A stretch of 5,110 nucleotides of DNA from Ruminococcaceae bacterium UBA737 (GTDB lineage Bacteria > Bacillota > Clostridia > Oscillospirales > Acutalibacteraceae): positions 8,368 to 13,477 of the forward strand of contig DBKZ01000021.1 in NCBI GenBank assembly GCA_002297415.1, read 5' to 3'. Every line of letters starts with the position of its first letter. Within the stretch, counting starts at the first letter, position 1. The position numbers and the translations under genes were made by a program. Shown here in pieces: positions 1 through 5,110 of this stretch. The notes under the pieces are model-generated. The model did not search any database and was not told the DNA's origin. It saw nothing but the letters and a program-made list of their open reading frames with translations.

Positions 1-290
1 TGATAATAAATAAGAAATCAAATCCGGACGCACCGAATATGGCGGGTATGATGCTCACAATGCCTCTTATCTCCCTGTTCCTCGGATTTACATTTCCCGG
101 CGGCGTAGGATTTTATTGGATCTGCTCTTCGCTTATCGGCGGACTTATTCAGTCATTTGTCCAGATTTATTACGGACCTGCAAAAATGCTCGCCTCCCAG
201 CGCCGCAAGGAATTAAGAGCAAGAGCGGATTTTGAGGAAAAGCAGTTTGAAAAATTAAAGGAAGCTGAAAATAATTCGGCTAAGGAATAA
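1..290 (+). CDS. yidC: YidC/OxaA family membrane protein insertase, C-terminal fragment (5' end outside the window)
   Basis: The reading frame is open from base 3 to a TAA at 288-290, giving the last 95 residues. The internal ATG codons are not the start; the frame continues in from the left edge. YidC inserts and folds inner-membrane proteins, alone or with the Sec translocon. Seen here: a hydrophobic segment beginning MPLISLFLGF, a short turn FPGGVGFYW, then a second hydrophobic segment ending in QSFVQIYYGP. This is the typical last pair of membrane helices of the family, including the conserved P-x-G-x-x-x-Y-W turn. A charged tail rich in Lys, Arg and Glu follows and should face the cytoplasm. 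The stop is 15 bases before jag, the classic yidC-jag pairing, so the two are very likely cotranscribed. The identification rests on the C-terminal third only; the catalytic groove Arg and any lipoprotein signal lie outside the window. Confidence 0.9.
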   Translation, partial: IINKKSNPDAPNMAGMMLTMPLISLFLGFTFPGGVGFYWICSSLIGGLIQSFVQIYYGPAKMLASQRRKELRARADFEEKQFEKLKEAENNSAKE

Positions 291-291
291 A

Positions 292-298
292 AAGGAGG
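292..298 (+). promoter_or_regulatory. Strong Shine-Dalgarno deciding the TTG start of jag
   Basis: AAGGAGG matches the anti-Shine-Dalgarno end of 16S rRNA closely and sits 7 bases before TTG at 306. It supports the non-ATG start and suggests that jag is translated by independent initiation within the yidC-jag transcript. Confidence 0.85.
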
Positions 299-305
299 AA
301 GTTTC

Positions 306-1238
306 TTGATAAGAGAAGCAAAGGGCTTCGGCGAAGATGTAAACGAAGCGAGAGAAAACGCACTTAAGGAACTCGGCGCCGATATAGAGGACGATGTTCA
401 GTTTGAAATAATCACTACCGCAAAGAAAAAAATTCTCGGTCTTTTCGGAGGCTGTAAGGCAGAGGTAAGAGCATATATAGAATTGCCCGATGAAAAGCCT
501 GCTAAAAAAGCCCCCAAAAAGCCTGCTAAAAAGGCGGAAAATAAGCCTGCAAAACAGAAAAAGCAGGAAAATGTTCAAAAGACCGCCGAAAAGAAAGAAA
601 AAGCCGAAAGAGAAGACCCGTTTGAGGGTGCGGTTGACGAAACGCTTATTCCCTCAAATTCTCCGGCAGTCGGTGCGATAAGCTACCTTAAAAAGATTCT
701 TTCGGGTCTCGGATGCGAGGTTACCTCTGTTAAAGCGGCTTTAAAGGATAACGCGGCTTTCATAATTGTTGACGGAGAAAATGTCGGCAATGTTATCGGC
801 CGCCGCGGAGAAACGCTTGACGCTATCCAGTATCTCGTAAGCCTTGCTGCTGATAACGGCGGAAAATATTATAAGGTTTCAATAAATATCGGGGATTACC
901 GCGAAAAGCGCGAGGAAATGCTCACAAATCTTGCTAACCGTATCGCTTCTCAGGTTCTCCGTACAGGCAGGAGCAGAAAATTAGAGCCGATGAATCCTTA
1001 TGAGCGCCGTATTATTCATACAGCCGTACAGGATATTGACGGAGTTGTTTCAACCTCTGTTGGCGAGGGACAGGCAAGAAGAGTTATCATTTATCCCGAA
1101 AACGGTGAAATAAGACCCTCTTTTGAGGATCGCGGCAGAAGACCGAGAAGACCGCGTCAGGATAATACGGTTAAAGCCGACCCCAACCGTGAGCCTAAAA
1201 AGGACACCGATGTTCCGCTTTACGGAAAAATAAACTGA
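306..1238 (+). CDS. jag: Jag/KhpB (SpoIIIJ-associated) RNA-binding protein, Jag_N-KH-R3H
   Basis: A 310-residue cytoplasmic protein. The domain order is typical of the Jag/KhpB/EloR family: Jag_N at about residues 1-58 (with the KKILGLFG motif at 41-48), a Lys/Ala/Pro/Glu-rich linker at about 62-105, a KH domain at about 120-200 with the GxxG loop G165-R-R-G168, and an R3H domain at about 205-265 with R234-x3-H238. A basic Arg-rich tail (277-284) follows. The family binds single-stranded RNA, and in streptococci it works with KhpA in cell elongation and division control; that role is family knowledge and not visible here. The start is TTG at 306, preceded by AAGGAGG (292-298) with 7 bases between. 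No ATG, GTG or other TTG lies between the yidC stop and this codon, and the next in-frame Met is residue 204, deep in the protein. It is in the same frame as yidC and 15 bases from its stop. A terminator follows the TGA. Confidence 0.95.
   Translation: MIREAKGFGEDVNEARENALKELGADIEDDVQFEIITTAKKKILGLFGGCKAEVRAYIELPDEKPAKKAPKKPAKKAENKPAKQKKQENVQKTAEKKEKAEREDPFEGAVDETLIPSNSPAVGAISYLKKILSGLGCEVTSVKAALKDNAAFIIVDGENVGNVIGRRGETLDAIQYLVSLAADNGGKYYKVSINIGDYREKREEMLTNLANRIASQVLRTGRSRKLEPMNPYERRIIHTAVQDIDGVVSTSVGEGQARRVIIYPENGEIRPSFEDRGRRPRRPRQDNTVKADPNREPKKDTDVPLYGKIN
495..566 (+). repeat. Three 24-bp tandem units in the jag linker
   Basis: Units at 495-518, 519-542 and 543-566 encode the eight-residue series KPAKKAPK, KPAKKAEN and KPAKQKKQ (residues 64-87). 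The first two units share an exact 16-base core at 493-508 and 517-532; the third is degenerate. They lie in the low-complexity, positively charged linker between Jag_N and the KH domain, which is likely disordered. Such linkers vary in length among relatives, and the repeat gives a simple way for the length to change. Confidence 0.75.
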
Positions 1239-1251
1239 TTTTTAATTTTTT

Positions 1252-1290
1252 AACCGGAATTTTTTAAGTGGAATTCCGGTTTTATTTTTA
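1252..1290 (+). terminator. Intrinsic terminator after jag
   Basis: The arms AACCGGAATT (1252-1261) and AATTCCGGTT (1272-1281) form a perfect 10-bp stem with a 10-base loop. The T-rich tail TTATTTTTA follows. It begins 13 bases after the jag stop and ends just before the glmS promoter, so it separates the yidC-jag operon from glmS. Confidence 0.85.
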
Positions 1291-1295
1291 AAAGT

Positions 1296-1324
1296 TTGAC
1301 ATTCGGGATAAAATATAGTATAAT
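1296..1324 (+). promoter_or_regulatory. Consensus sigma-A promoter of glmS
   Basis: TTGACA (1296-1301) and TATAAT (1319-1324) are both exact consensus hexamers with the optimal 17-base spacer. Transcription should start near 1331, giving a leader of roughly 325 bases before the glmS ATG and about 45 bases before the ribozyme cleavage site. A perfect promoter fits a gene controlled mainly after transcription begins, as expected for ribozyme-controlled glmS. Confidence 0.9.
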
Positions 1325-1331
1325 ATTATTG

Positions 1332-1358
1332 TACAGCTTGCCGATTTCTTTTGCTGTA
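1332..1358 (+). other. Stem-loop at the expected 5' end of the glmS mRNA
   Basis: TACAGC (1332-1337) pairs with GCTGTA (1353-1358) around a 15-base loop. It begins within a base or two of the predicted transcription start, so the primary transcript may carry a 5'-terminal hairpin, a feature known to protect mRNA ends. It lies upstream of the ribozyme and would be removed by cleavage. The stem is only 6 bp, so its significance is uncertain. Confidence 0.5.
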
Positions 1359-1374
1359 TAAAAATAAAATTTAA

Positions 1375-1518
1375 AGCGCCGGGACCGTATCGGCATAGCG
1401 GTTGACGAGGATGGGGAGCATCGAAATATTCGGCGGATGTCCCACGGCAGGCATGTCGTAAACAAGCGTTTAAAACCCGAAAGCGATTTCGGAACAGAGG
1501 CGCTTTGCTATGCCAGAA
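1375..1518 (+). ncRNA. glmS glucosamine-6-phosphate-activated ribozyme
   Basis: This is a self-cleaving riboswitch in the glmS 5' leader. The conserved core is plain: AGCGCC at 1375-1380, GTTGACGAGG at 1401-1410, ATCGA at 1420-1424 and TTCGGCGGATG at 1429-1439. Cleavage is expected between A1375 and G1376. G1404 corresponds by alignment from memory to the catalytic guanine called G40. Pairings seen: P1 1384-1390 with 1395-1402 (one bulge, CGGC loop); P2 1412-1416 with 1440-1444; pseudoknot P3.1 CGGC 1445-1448 with GTCG 1455-1458; P3 GGCAT 1450-1454 with ATGCC 1510-1514; P4 AAGCG 1464-1468 with CGCTT 1501-1505; and an apical hairpin CCGAAA 1477-1482 with TTTCGG 1487-1492 closed by a GCGA tetraloop. 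By family knowledge, glucosamine-6-phosphate acts as coenzyme and the cleaved downstream mRNA is degraded (RNase J in Bacillus). Its position before glmS confirms the call. The 3' limit is approximate. Confidence 0.96.
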
Positions 1519-1620
1519 TAAAAGCGTATTGTAATGCGCCTTATAAGGTCCCGATAAAACGGTATTTTATTACCGCTTTTTTTGTCGTGCGCTTTTTGCG
1601 CGGCTTTAAAATAATCAAGG
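1519..1620 (+). other. Leader spacer between ribozyme and glmS, with small hairpins
   Basis: This non-coding part of the glmS leader holds several short structures: GCGTAT at 1524-1529 with ATGCGC at 1534-1539 (one G-U pair, tetraloop), the 10-base palindrome CCTTATAAGG at 1539-1548, the terminator-like hairpin at 1560-1583 annotated separately, and GCGC 1589-1592 with GCGC 1598-1601 around a T5 loop. No credible coding frame is seen. Apart from the terminator-like hairpin I assign no function. Confidence 0.5.
1560..1583 (+). terminator. Possible intrinsic terminator or attenuator inside the glmS leader
   Basis: CGGTA (1560-1564) pairs with TACCG (1571-1575) around a 6-base loop, and after one C come seven T (1577-1583). 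The form is that of a weak intrinsic terminator, 42 bases downstream of the ribozyme and 71 bases before the glmS ATG. The stem is short (5 bp, three G-C). The A-run at 1556-1559 could also pair with the T-run and lengthen it past an A-C mismatch. If active it would reduce read-through into glmS. It may instead be a remnant or a pause site. Confidence 0.4.
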
Positions 1621-1654
1621 CACCTTTCGGCGTATTGCGGAAAGGTGTATTTTT
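1621..1654 (+). promoter_or_regulatory. Hairpin burying the glmS Shine-Dalgarno
   Basis: CACCTTTC (1621-1628) pairs perfectly with GAAAGGTG (1640-1647), an 8-bp stem that can be extended past a G-G mismatch by G1630-C1638 and C1631-G1637. The 3' arm contains the only Shine-Dalgarno-like sequence before the glmS ATG (AAAGGTG, ending 7 bases upstream), so folding would hide the ribosome binding site. The tail TATTTTTA after the stem also makes it look somewhat like a terminator. The pairing is seen directly; a regulatory role is inferred. Confidence 0.6.
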
Positions 1655-3481
1655 ATGTGTGGAATCGTAGGTTTTACAGGAAAAACAAATGCAGCGGAAT
1701 TTTTGCTTAACGGTCTTGAAAAGTTAGAGTATAGAGGCTATGACTCGGCAGGTATTGCCGTACTTGATAACGGGACGGTAAGGGTGGAAAAAACCACCGC
1801 GAGAATAAAGGAGCTTAAGGAAAAAACGAATAACGGCAGGGATTTAAACGGATTCATTGGAATCGGGCATACAAGATGGGCAACTCACGGTGTGCCTTCC
1901 TTTGAAAACGCCCATCCCCATTTAAGCTCGGATAAAAAATTTGCTGTTGTTCATAACGGAATAATAGAAAATTATCTTCAGCTTAAGGATGAGCTTAAGG
2001 CTAAGGGAGTTCAGTTTAACAGCGAAACCGATACCGAGGTCATTCCTCAGATGATTTCTCAGTATTATGAGGGAGATTTTTTTGATGCGGTTTCAAAAAC
2101 CGTGAAAAAGCTTGAGGGCTCTTATGCTTTAGGAATAATCTGCAGCGATTATCCCGATACCCTTATTGCGGTAAGGAAGTTTTCCCCGCTTATAATCGGA
2201 GTGTCCGAAAATGAGAATTATATCGCGTCCGATGTTACGGCAACCGTAACCCACACAAGGGATGTTATTTATATTGAGGACGGAGAAATTGCGGTTTTGA
2301 CCCCCTCGCAGGTTAAGCTTTATGATTCGGATAAAAATGAAATCAAAAGAGAAATTTCCCATGTAAACTGGGATGTTTCCGCCGCTGAAAAGGGCGGATA
2401 CGACCATTTTATGATGAAAGAGATAATGGAACAGCCAAATGCCGTAAAGCAGACGGTTGAAAGCCGTGTTCACGGCAGGGAAATCGTCTTTGAGGGGTTG
2501 AAGCTTAATGAAGAAAAGCTTAAAAAGATAGGCAGAATAGATATAATTGCCTGCGGCTCGGCATATCATGCGGGAATGGTAGGAAAATATGTGTTCGAGG
2601 AAATGCTCAGAATACCTACAAATGTTGATTATGCCAGCGAGTACCGCTACCGCAATCCTATAACCGACGAAAGAACTTTAACTGTAATAATCAGTCAGTC
2701 GGGAGAAACCGCCGATACTCTTGCGGCTTTAAAAGAGGCGAAAAAGCGCGGCTCGCACACGCTTGCGATTGTAAATGTTGTAGGAAGCTCTATCGCTAAA
2801 GCGGCGGACGATGTTATTTATACATGGGCGGGACCGGAAATTGCCGTAGCCACCACCAAGGGCTATTCAACCCAGCTTTCGGTGCTTTATCTTTTGGGAA
2901 TCTGGGCAGCAAGAATTTTAAAGACTGAGTCCGATGAAAAGCTTGACCGTATGCTTGAGGATGTCTGCAGACTGCCCGAGTATATAGAGGCGGTTTTAAA
3001 GAACGAGCCTAAAATAAAAGAAATGGCAAAGCACTGCGGCGACCCCGAATCGCTTTTCTTTATCGGAAGAAATATTGATTATGCCGTTTCCTTAGAGGCG
3101 TCTTTAAAATTAAAGGAAATTTCATATATTCATTCAGAGGCTTATGCCGCAGGCGAGCTTAAGCACGGAACAATTTCTCTTATTGTTGAGGGAAGAACGG
3201 TTATCGCGCTTGCCGCTTATGAGGAATTGTTCGAAAAGCTGCTCAGCAATATAAAAGAGGTCAAGGCAAGAGGCGCTTATGTTATAGCCTGCGCAACCGA
3301 GGGACACACTGAAATCTCGAAAGAAGCCGAGGATGTTATTTATATTCCTAAGGTTGATCCTCTTCTTGTCGCTTCGCTTGAGGTCATTCCGTTTCAGATT
3401 TATTCTTATTATGTCGCGCTGTTTAAAGGCTGTGATATAGATAAGCCGAGAAATCTTGCAAAATCCGTCACGGTAGAATAA
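1655..3481 (+). CDS. glmS: Glutamine-fructose-6-phosphate aminotransferase (isomerizing), GlmS
   Basis: GlmS makes glucosamine-6-phosphate and glutamate from fructose-6-phosphate and glutamine, the first step towards UDP-GlcNAc, peptidoglycan and teichoic acids. It acts as a cytoplasmic homodimer. The protein is 608 residues, full length for the family (609 in E. coli). Residues 2-220 are the class II glutaminase domain: MCGIVGF places the nucleophile Cys2 at the mature N-terminus, with YRGYDSAG (26-33), GHTRWATHG (71-79) and HNG (100-102). Two SIS sugar-isomerase domains follow, at about 285-420 (SQSGETADT, 347-355) and about 455-600 (EAYAAGELKHG, 495-505). The C-terminus DKPRNLAKSVTVE is canonical and closes the active site. 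ATG at 1655 is fixed because Cys must be residue 2. The Shine-Dalgarno AAAGGTG (1641-1647) lies in a hairpin. The gene has its own promoter and a glmS ribozyme leader, and a terminator follows it. All key motifs are intact. Confidence 0.99.
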   Translation: MCGIVGFTGKTNAAEFLLNGLEKLEYRGYDSAGIAVLDNGTVRVEKTTARIKELKEKTNNGRDLNGFIGIGHTRWATHGVPSFENAHPHLSSDKKFAVVHNGIIENYLQLKDELKAKGVQFNSETDTEVIPQMISQYYEGDFFDAVSKTVKKLEGSYALGIICSDYPDTLIAVRKFSPLIIGVSENENYIASDVTATVTHTRDVIYIEDGEIAVLTPSQVKLYDSDKNEIKREISHVNWDVSAAEKGGYDHFMMKEIMEQPNAVKQTVESRVHGREIVFEGLKLNEEKLKKIGRIDIIACGSAYHAGMVGKYVFEEMLRIPTNVDYASEYRYRNPITDERTLTVIISQSGETADTLAALKEAKKRGSHTLAIVNVVGSSIAKAADDVIYTWAGPEIAVATTKGYSTQLSVLYLLGIWAARILKTESDEKLDRMLEDVCRLPEYIEAVLKNEPKIKEMAKHCGDPESLFFIGRNIDYAVSLEASLKLKEISYIHSEAYAAGELKHGTISLIVEGRTVIALAAYEELFEKLLSNIKEVKARGAYVIACATEGHTEISKEAEDVIYIPKVDPLLVASLEVIPFQIYSYYVALFKGCDIDKPRNLAKSVTVE

Positions 3482-3491
3482 AAAAATTTAA

Positions 3492-3531
3492 AAACCGCAC
3501 TTTTTTAGATAGACAAAAAGTGCGGTTTGTT
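3492..3531 (+). terminator. Intrinsic terminator after glmS
   Basis: AAACCGCACTTTTT (3492-3505) pairs perfectly with AAAAAGTGCGGTTT (3515-3528), a 14-bp stem with a 9-base loop, starting 10 bases after the glmS stop. The T-tract on the + strand is partly inside the stem (TTTGTTAT). The A-rich left flank would give a U-rich tail on the - strand too, so it could work both ways. The loop and 3' arm also serve as part of the guaA promoter. Confidence 0.85.
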
Positions 3532-3538
3532 ATATAAT
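3510..3538 (+). promoter_or_regulatory. Sigma-A promoter of guaA, overlapping the glmS terminator
   Basis: TAGACA (3510-3515, five of six consensus bases) and TATAAT (3533-3538, exact) are separated by exactly 17 bases. The -35 box begins in the terminator loop and the spacer is the terminator's 3' arm. Transcription should start near 3545, leaving a leader of about 29 bases before guaA, too short for a purine riboswitch. Confidence 0.75.
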
Positions 3539-3573
3539 AAAATATATGATTATAAAAATTATCGGAGGCAAAA

Positions 3574-5100
3574 ATGGAAAAGATTTTGGTGCTTGACTTC
3601 GGCGGTCAGTATAATCAGCTGATTGCAAGAAGAGTAAGAGAAAATAATGTTTATTCTGAAATCAAACCGTACACGGTTGACATTGAGGAAATCAAGAAGC
3701 AGAACTATAAGGGAATTATTTTAACCGGCGGTCCTAAAAGCGTTTACGGCGAGAATGCCGTTTTATATTCAAAGGAGCTTTTTGAGCTCGGCATTCCGAT
3801 AATGGGTATCTGCTACGGCGCTCAGCTTATGGCACATGTCTTGGGCGGGGTTGTTGAAGCAGGCGCCAGCGAGTACGGAAAGGTAGAAGTAAAGCTTGAT
3901 AATTCAAGTAAGCTTTTTTCGGATATTCCGTCAAAAACCACCTGTTGGATGAGCCATACCGATTACATAAAGCAGGTTCCTACAGGCTTTAAAATCATGG
4001 GTAAAACCGATATCTGCCCTGTTGCGGCTATGGAAAATGCCGCGCTTAAGCTTTATGCCGTGCAGTATCACCCCGAGGTTATGCACACCCCGTTAGGCTC
4101 AAAAATGCTTAAGAATTTTATTTATAATGTCTGCGGCTGTAAGGGCGAGTGGACGATGTCTTCGTTTACAACACGCACAATTGCCGAGTTGAAAGAAAAA
4201 ATCGGAGATAAAAAGGTACTTTGCGCACTTTCCGGCGGAGTTGACAGCTCCGTTGCCGCGCTCTTGCTTCATAAGGCTGTAGGAAACAACCTTACCTGTA
4301 TTTTCGTTGACCACGGCCTGCTCAGAAAGGACGAGGCAAAGCAGGTAAACGAGCTGTTTAAAGGCACTTATAATATAAATCTTGTTTCTGTTGACGCCTC
4401 CGAGCAGTTTTTGGGTCAGCTTCGCGGAATAAGCGATCCTGAGCAGAAGAGGAAAATAATCGGCAGAGAGTTTATAAGAGTTTTTGAGGCCGAGGCTAAA
4501 AAAATCGGCAAGGTGGACTATCTTGTTCAGGGCACGATTTATCCCGACTGTATCGAATCGGGCGTGGGCGACGCGGCGCTTATAAAGAGCCATCATAATG
4601 TCGGCGGTCTGCCCGACCATGTCGATTTCGATGAAATTATCGAGCCTTTGCGCGACCTCTTTAAGGACGAGGTAAGAAAGGTCGGCTTAGAGCTCGGAAT
4701 GCCCGAAAATATGGTATTCCGTCAGCCGTTCCCGGGCCCGGGACTCGGAGTGAGAATTTTAGGCGAAATGACCCGTGAAAAGATTGCGATTTTGCAGGAT
4801 GCGGACGCGATTTTCCGCGAGGAAATCGCAAACGCAGGCTTAGACAGAGAAATCGGACAGTATTTTGCAGTGCTTACCGATATGCGCTCTGTAGGCGTTA
4901 TGGGCGATTTCAGAACCTATGATTATACCGTAGCTCTAAGAGCGGTAATGACAAGCGATTTCATGACCGCCGATTGGGCACGAATCCCCTATGATGTTCT
5001 GGACGCGGCTTCAAGAAGGATTGTAAATGAAGTCAAAGGCGTAAACAGAATTGTTTATGACATAACTTCAAAGCCGCCGGCAACCATAGAGTGGGAGTAA
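3574..5100 (+). CDS. guaA: GMP synthase (glutamine-hydrolysing), GuaA
   Basis: GuaA converts XMP, ATP and glutamine to GMP, AMP, pyrophosphate and glutamate, the last step of de novo guanine nucleotide synthesis, in the cytoplasm. The 508 residues are close to the usual length (513-525). The class I glutaminase domain spans about 1-190: VLDFGGQYNQLIARR (6-20), oxyanion-loop region GGP (52-54), nucleophile Cys80 in GICYGAQ, and His166 and Glu168 in YHPEV. The ATP pyrophosphatase domain, about 195-385, has the PP-loop SGGVDSS (220-226). The C-terminal dimerisation and XMP-binding domain includes RQPFPGPGLGVR (383-394) and ends with the canonical KPPATIEWE. ATG at 3574 has GGAGG (3564-3568) 5 bases upstream, and the N-terminus matches the family. 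It has its own promoter after the glmS terminator, so it is probably a separate transcription unit. Nothing is missing or broken. The gene stops 10 bases before the window end. Confidence 0.99.
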   Translation: MEKILVLDFGGQYNQLIARRVRENNVYSEIKPYTVDIEEIKKQNYKGIILTGGPKSVYGENAVLYSKELFELGIPIMGICYGAQLMAHVLGGVVEAGASEYGKVEVKLDNSSKLFSDIPSKTTCWMSHTDYIKQVPTGFKIMGKTDICPVAAMENAALKLYAVQYHPEVMHTPLGSKMLKNFIYNVCGCKGEWTMSSFTTRTIAELKEKIGDKKVLCALSGGVDSSVAALLLHKAVGNNLTCIFVDHGLLRKDEAKQVNELFKGTYNINLVSVDASEQFLGQLRGISDPEQKRKIIGREFIRVFEAEAKKIGKVDYLVQGTIYPDCIESGVGDAALIKSHHNVGGLPDHVDFDEIIEPLRDLFKDEVRKVGLELGMPENMVFRQPFPGPGLGVRILGEMTREKIAILQDADAIFREEIANAGLDREIGQYFAVLTDMRSVGVMGDFRTYDYTVALRAVMTSDFMTADWARIPYDVLDAASRRIVNEVKGVNRIVYDITSKPPATIEWE

Positions 5101-5110
5101 TACCCGAAAG

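Noticed and set aside
504..510. A-run A6G in jag as a programmed frameshift site
   Set aside because: The register does not fit the X-XXY-YYZ slippery pattern in the jag frame and no downstream stimulatory structure was seen; the zero frame is intact.
490..681. Lys/Arg-rich 63-codon frame inside jag
   Set aside because: It is a shifted reading of the A-rich linker of jag; its composition follows from the repeat and there is no start signal.
1380..1553. Seven-base complement CGGGACC (1380-1386) with GGTCCCG (1547-1553), a possible ribozyme-disrupting long-range pairing
   Set aside because: A match of this length among more than a hundred possible positions on each side is about what chance predicts, and it would disrupt the well-supported P1.
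1582..1612. A second promoter for glmS downstream of the ribozyme (TTGTCG and TAAAAT)
   Set aside because: The -35 match is poor and the spacer is 19 bases; the consensus promoter at 1296-1324 is sufficient.
1437..1670. A 77-codon + strand frame beginning inside the ribozyme and running into glmS
   Set aside because: It lies over the ribozyme and leader hairpins, has no Shine-Dalgarno, overlaps the glmS start and has no recognisable protein features.
2129..2569. Minus-strand frames within jag, the glmS leader, glmS and guaA (for example 2129-2569 and 4099-4620)
   Set aside because: They are antisense to clearly coding or structured sequence, encode no recognisable motifs and have no supporting promoter or ribosome site.
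3529..3573. Purine riboswitch before guaA
   Set aside because: The leader is only about 29 bases and has none of the conserved purine-aptamer loops.

Overview
The window looks like ordinary chromosomal housekeeping DNA from a low-to-moderate GC Gram-positive bacterium, most likely an anaerobic member of the Firmicutes (Clostridia). The evidence is a YidC-jag gene pair, strong Shine-Dalgarno sequences, near-consensus sigma-A promoters, U-tailed intrinsic terminators and, above all, a glmS ribozyme leader, which is a hallmark of Gram-positive bacteria. No species can be named from this sequence. All genes are on the + strand, and I found no mobile element, CRISPR array, tRNA or rRNA.

Layout: (1) Bases 1-290 are the 3' end of yidC (membrane protein insertase), cut by the window edge. 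(2) After 15 bases comes jag/khpB (306-1238), an RNA-binding Jag_N-KH-R3H protein that uses a TTG start. An intrinsic terminator (1252-1290) closes this operon. (3) Bases 1296-1654 are a long non-coding leader. It starts with a perfect consensus promoter (TTGACA, 17 bp, TATAAT), followed by a 5' stem-loop, a complete glmS ribozyme (about 1375-1518, cleavage expected between A1375 and G1376), a terminator-like hairpin with seven T, and a hairpin that buries the glmS Shine-Dalgarno. (4) glmS (1655-3481) is glucosamine-6-phosphate synthase. (5) A 14-bp terminator (3492-3531) follows, and the guaA promoter is embedded in it. (6) guaA (3574-5100) is GMP synthase. The last 10 bases hold nothing recognisable.

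How the parts work together: YidC inserts membrane proteins, and Jag is its usual genetic neighbour. GlmS makes glucosamine-6-phosphate for peptidoglycan. By established knowledge this metabolite activates the ribozyme in the glmS mRNA, so the gene is shut down by its own product. GuaA is a second glutamine amidotransferase and makes GMP; it appears to be transcribed separately.

No new biological system is evident. The most interesting part is the glmS leader, where two further hairpins (a possible attenuator and a buried ribosome binding site) lie between the ribozyme and the start codon. The guaA promoter inside the preceding terminator is also worth a look. Both rest on base pairing read by eye and have not been tested.
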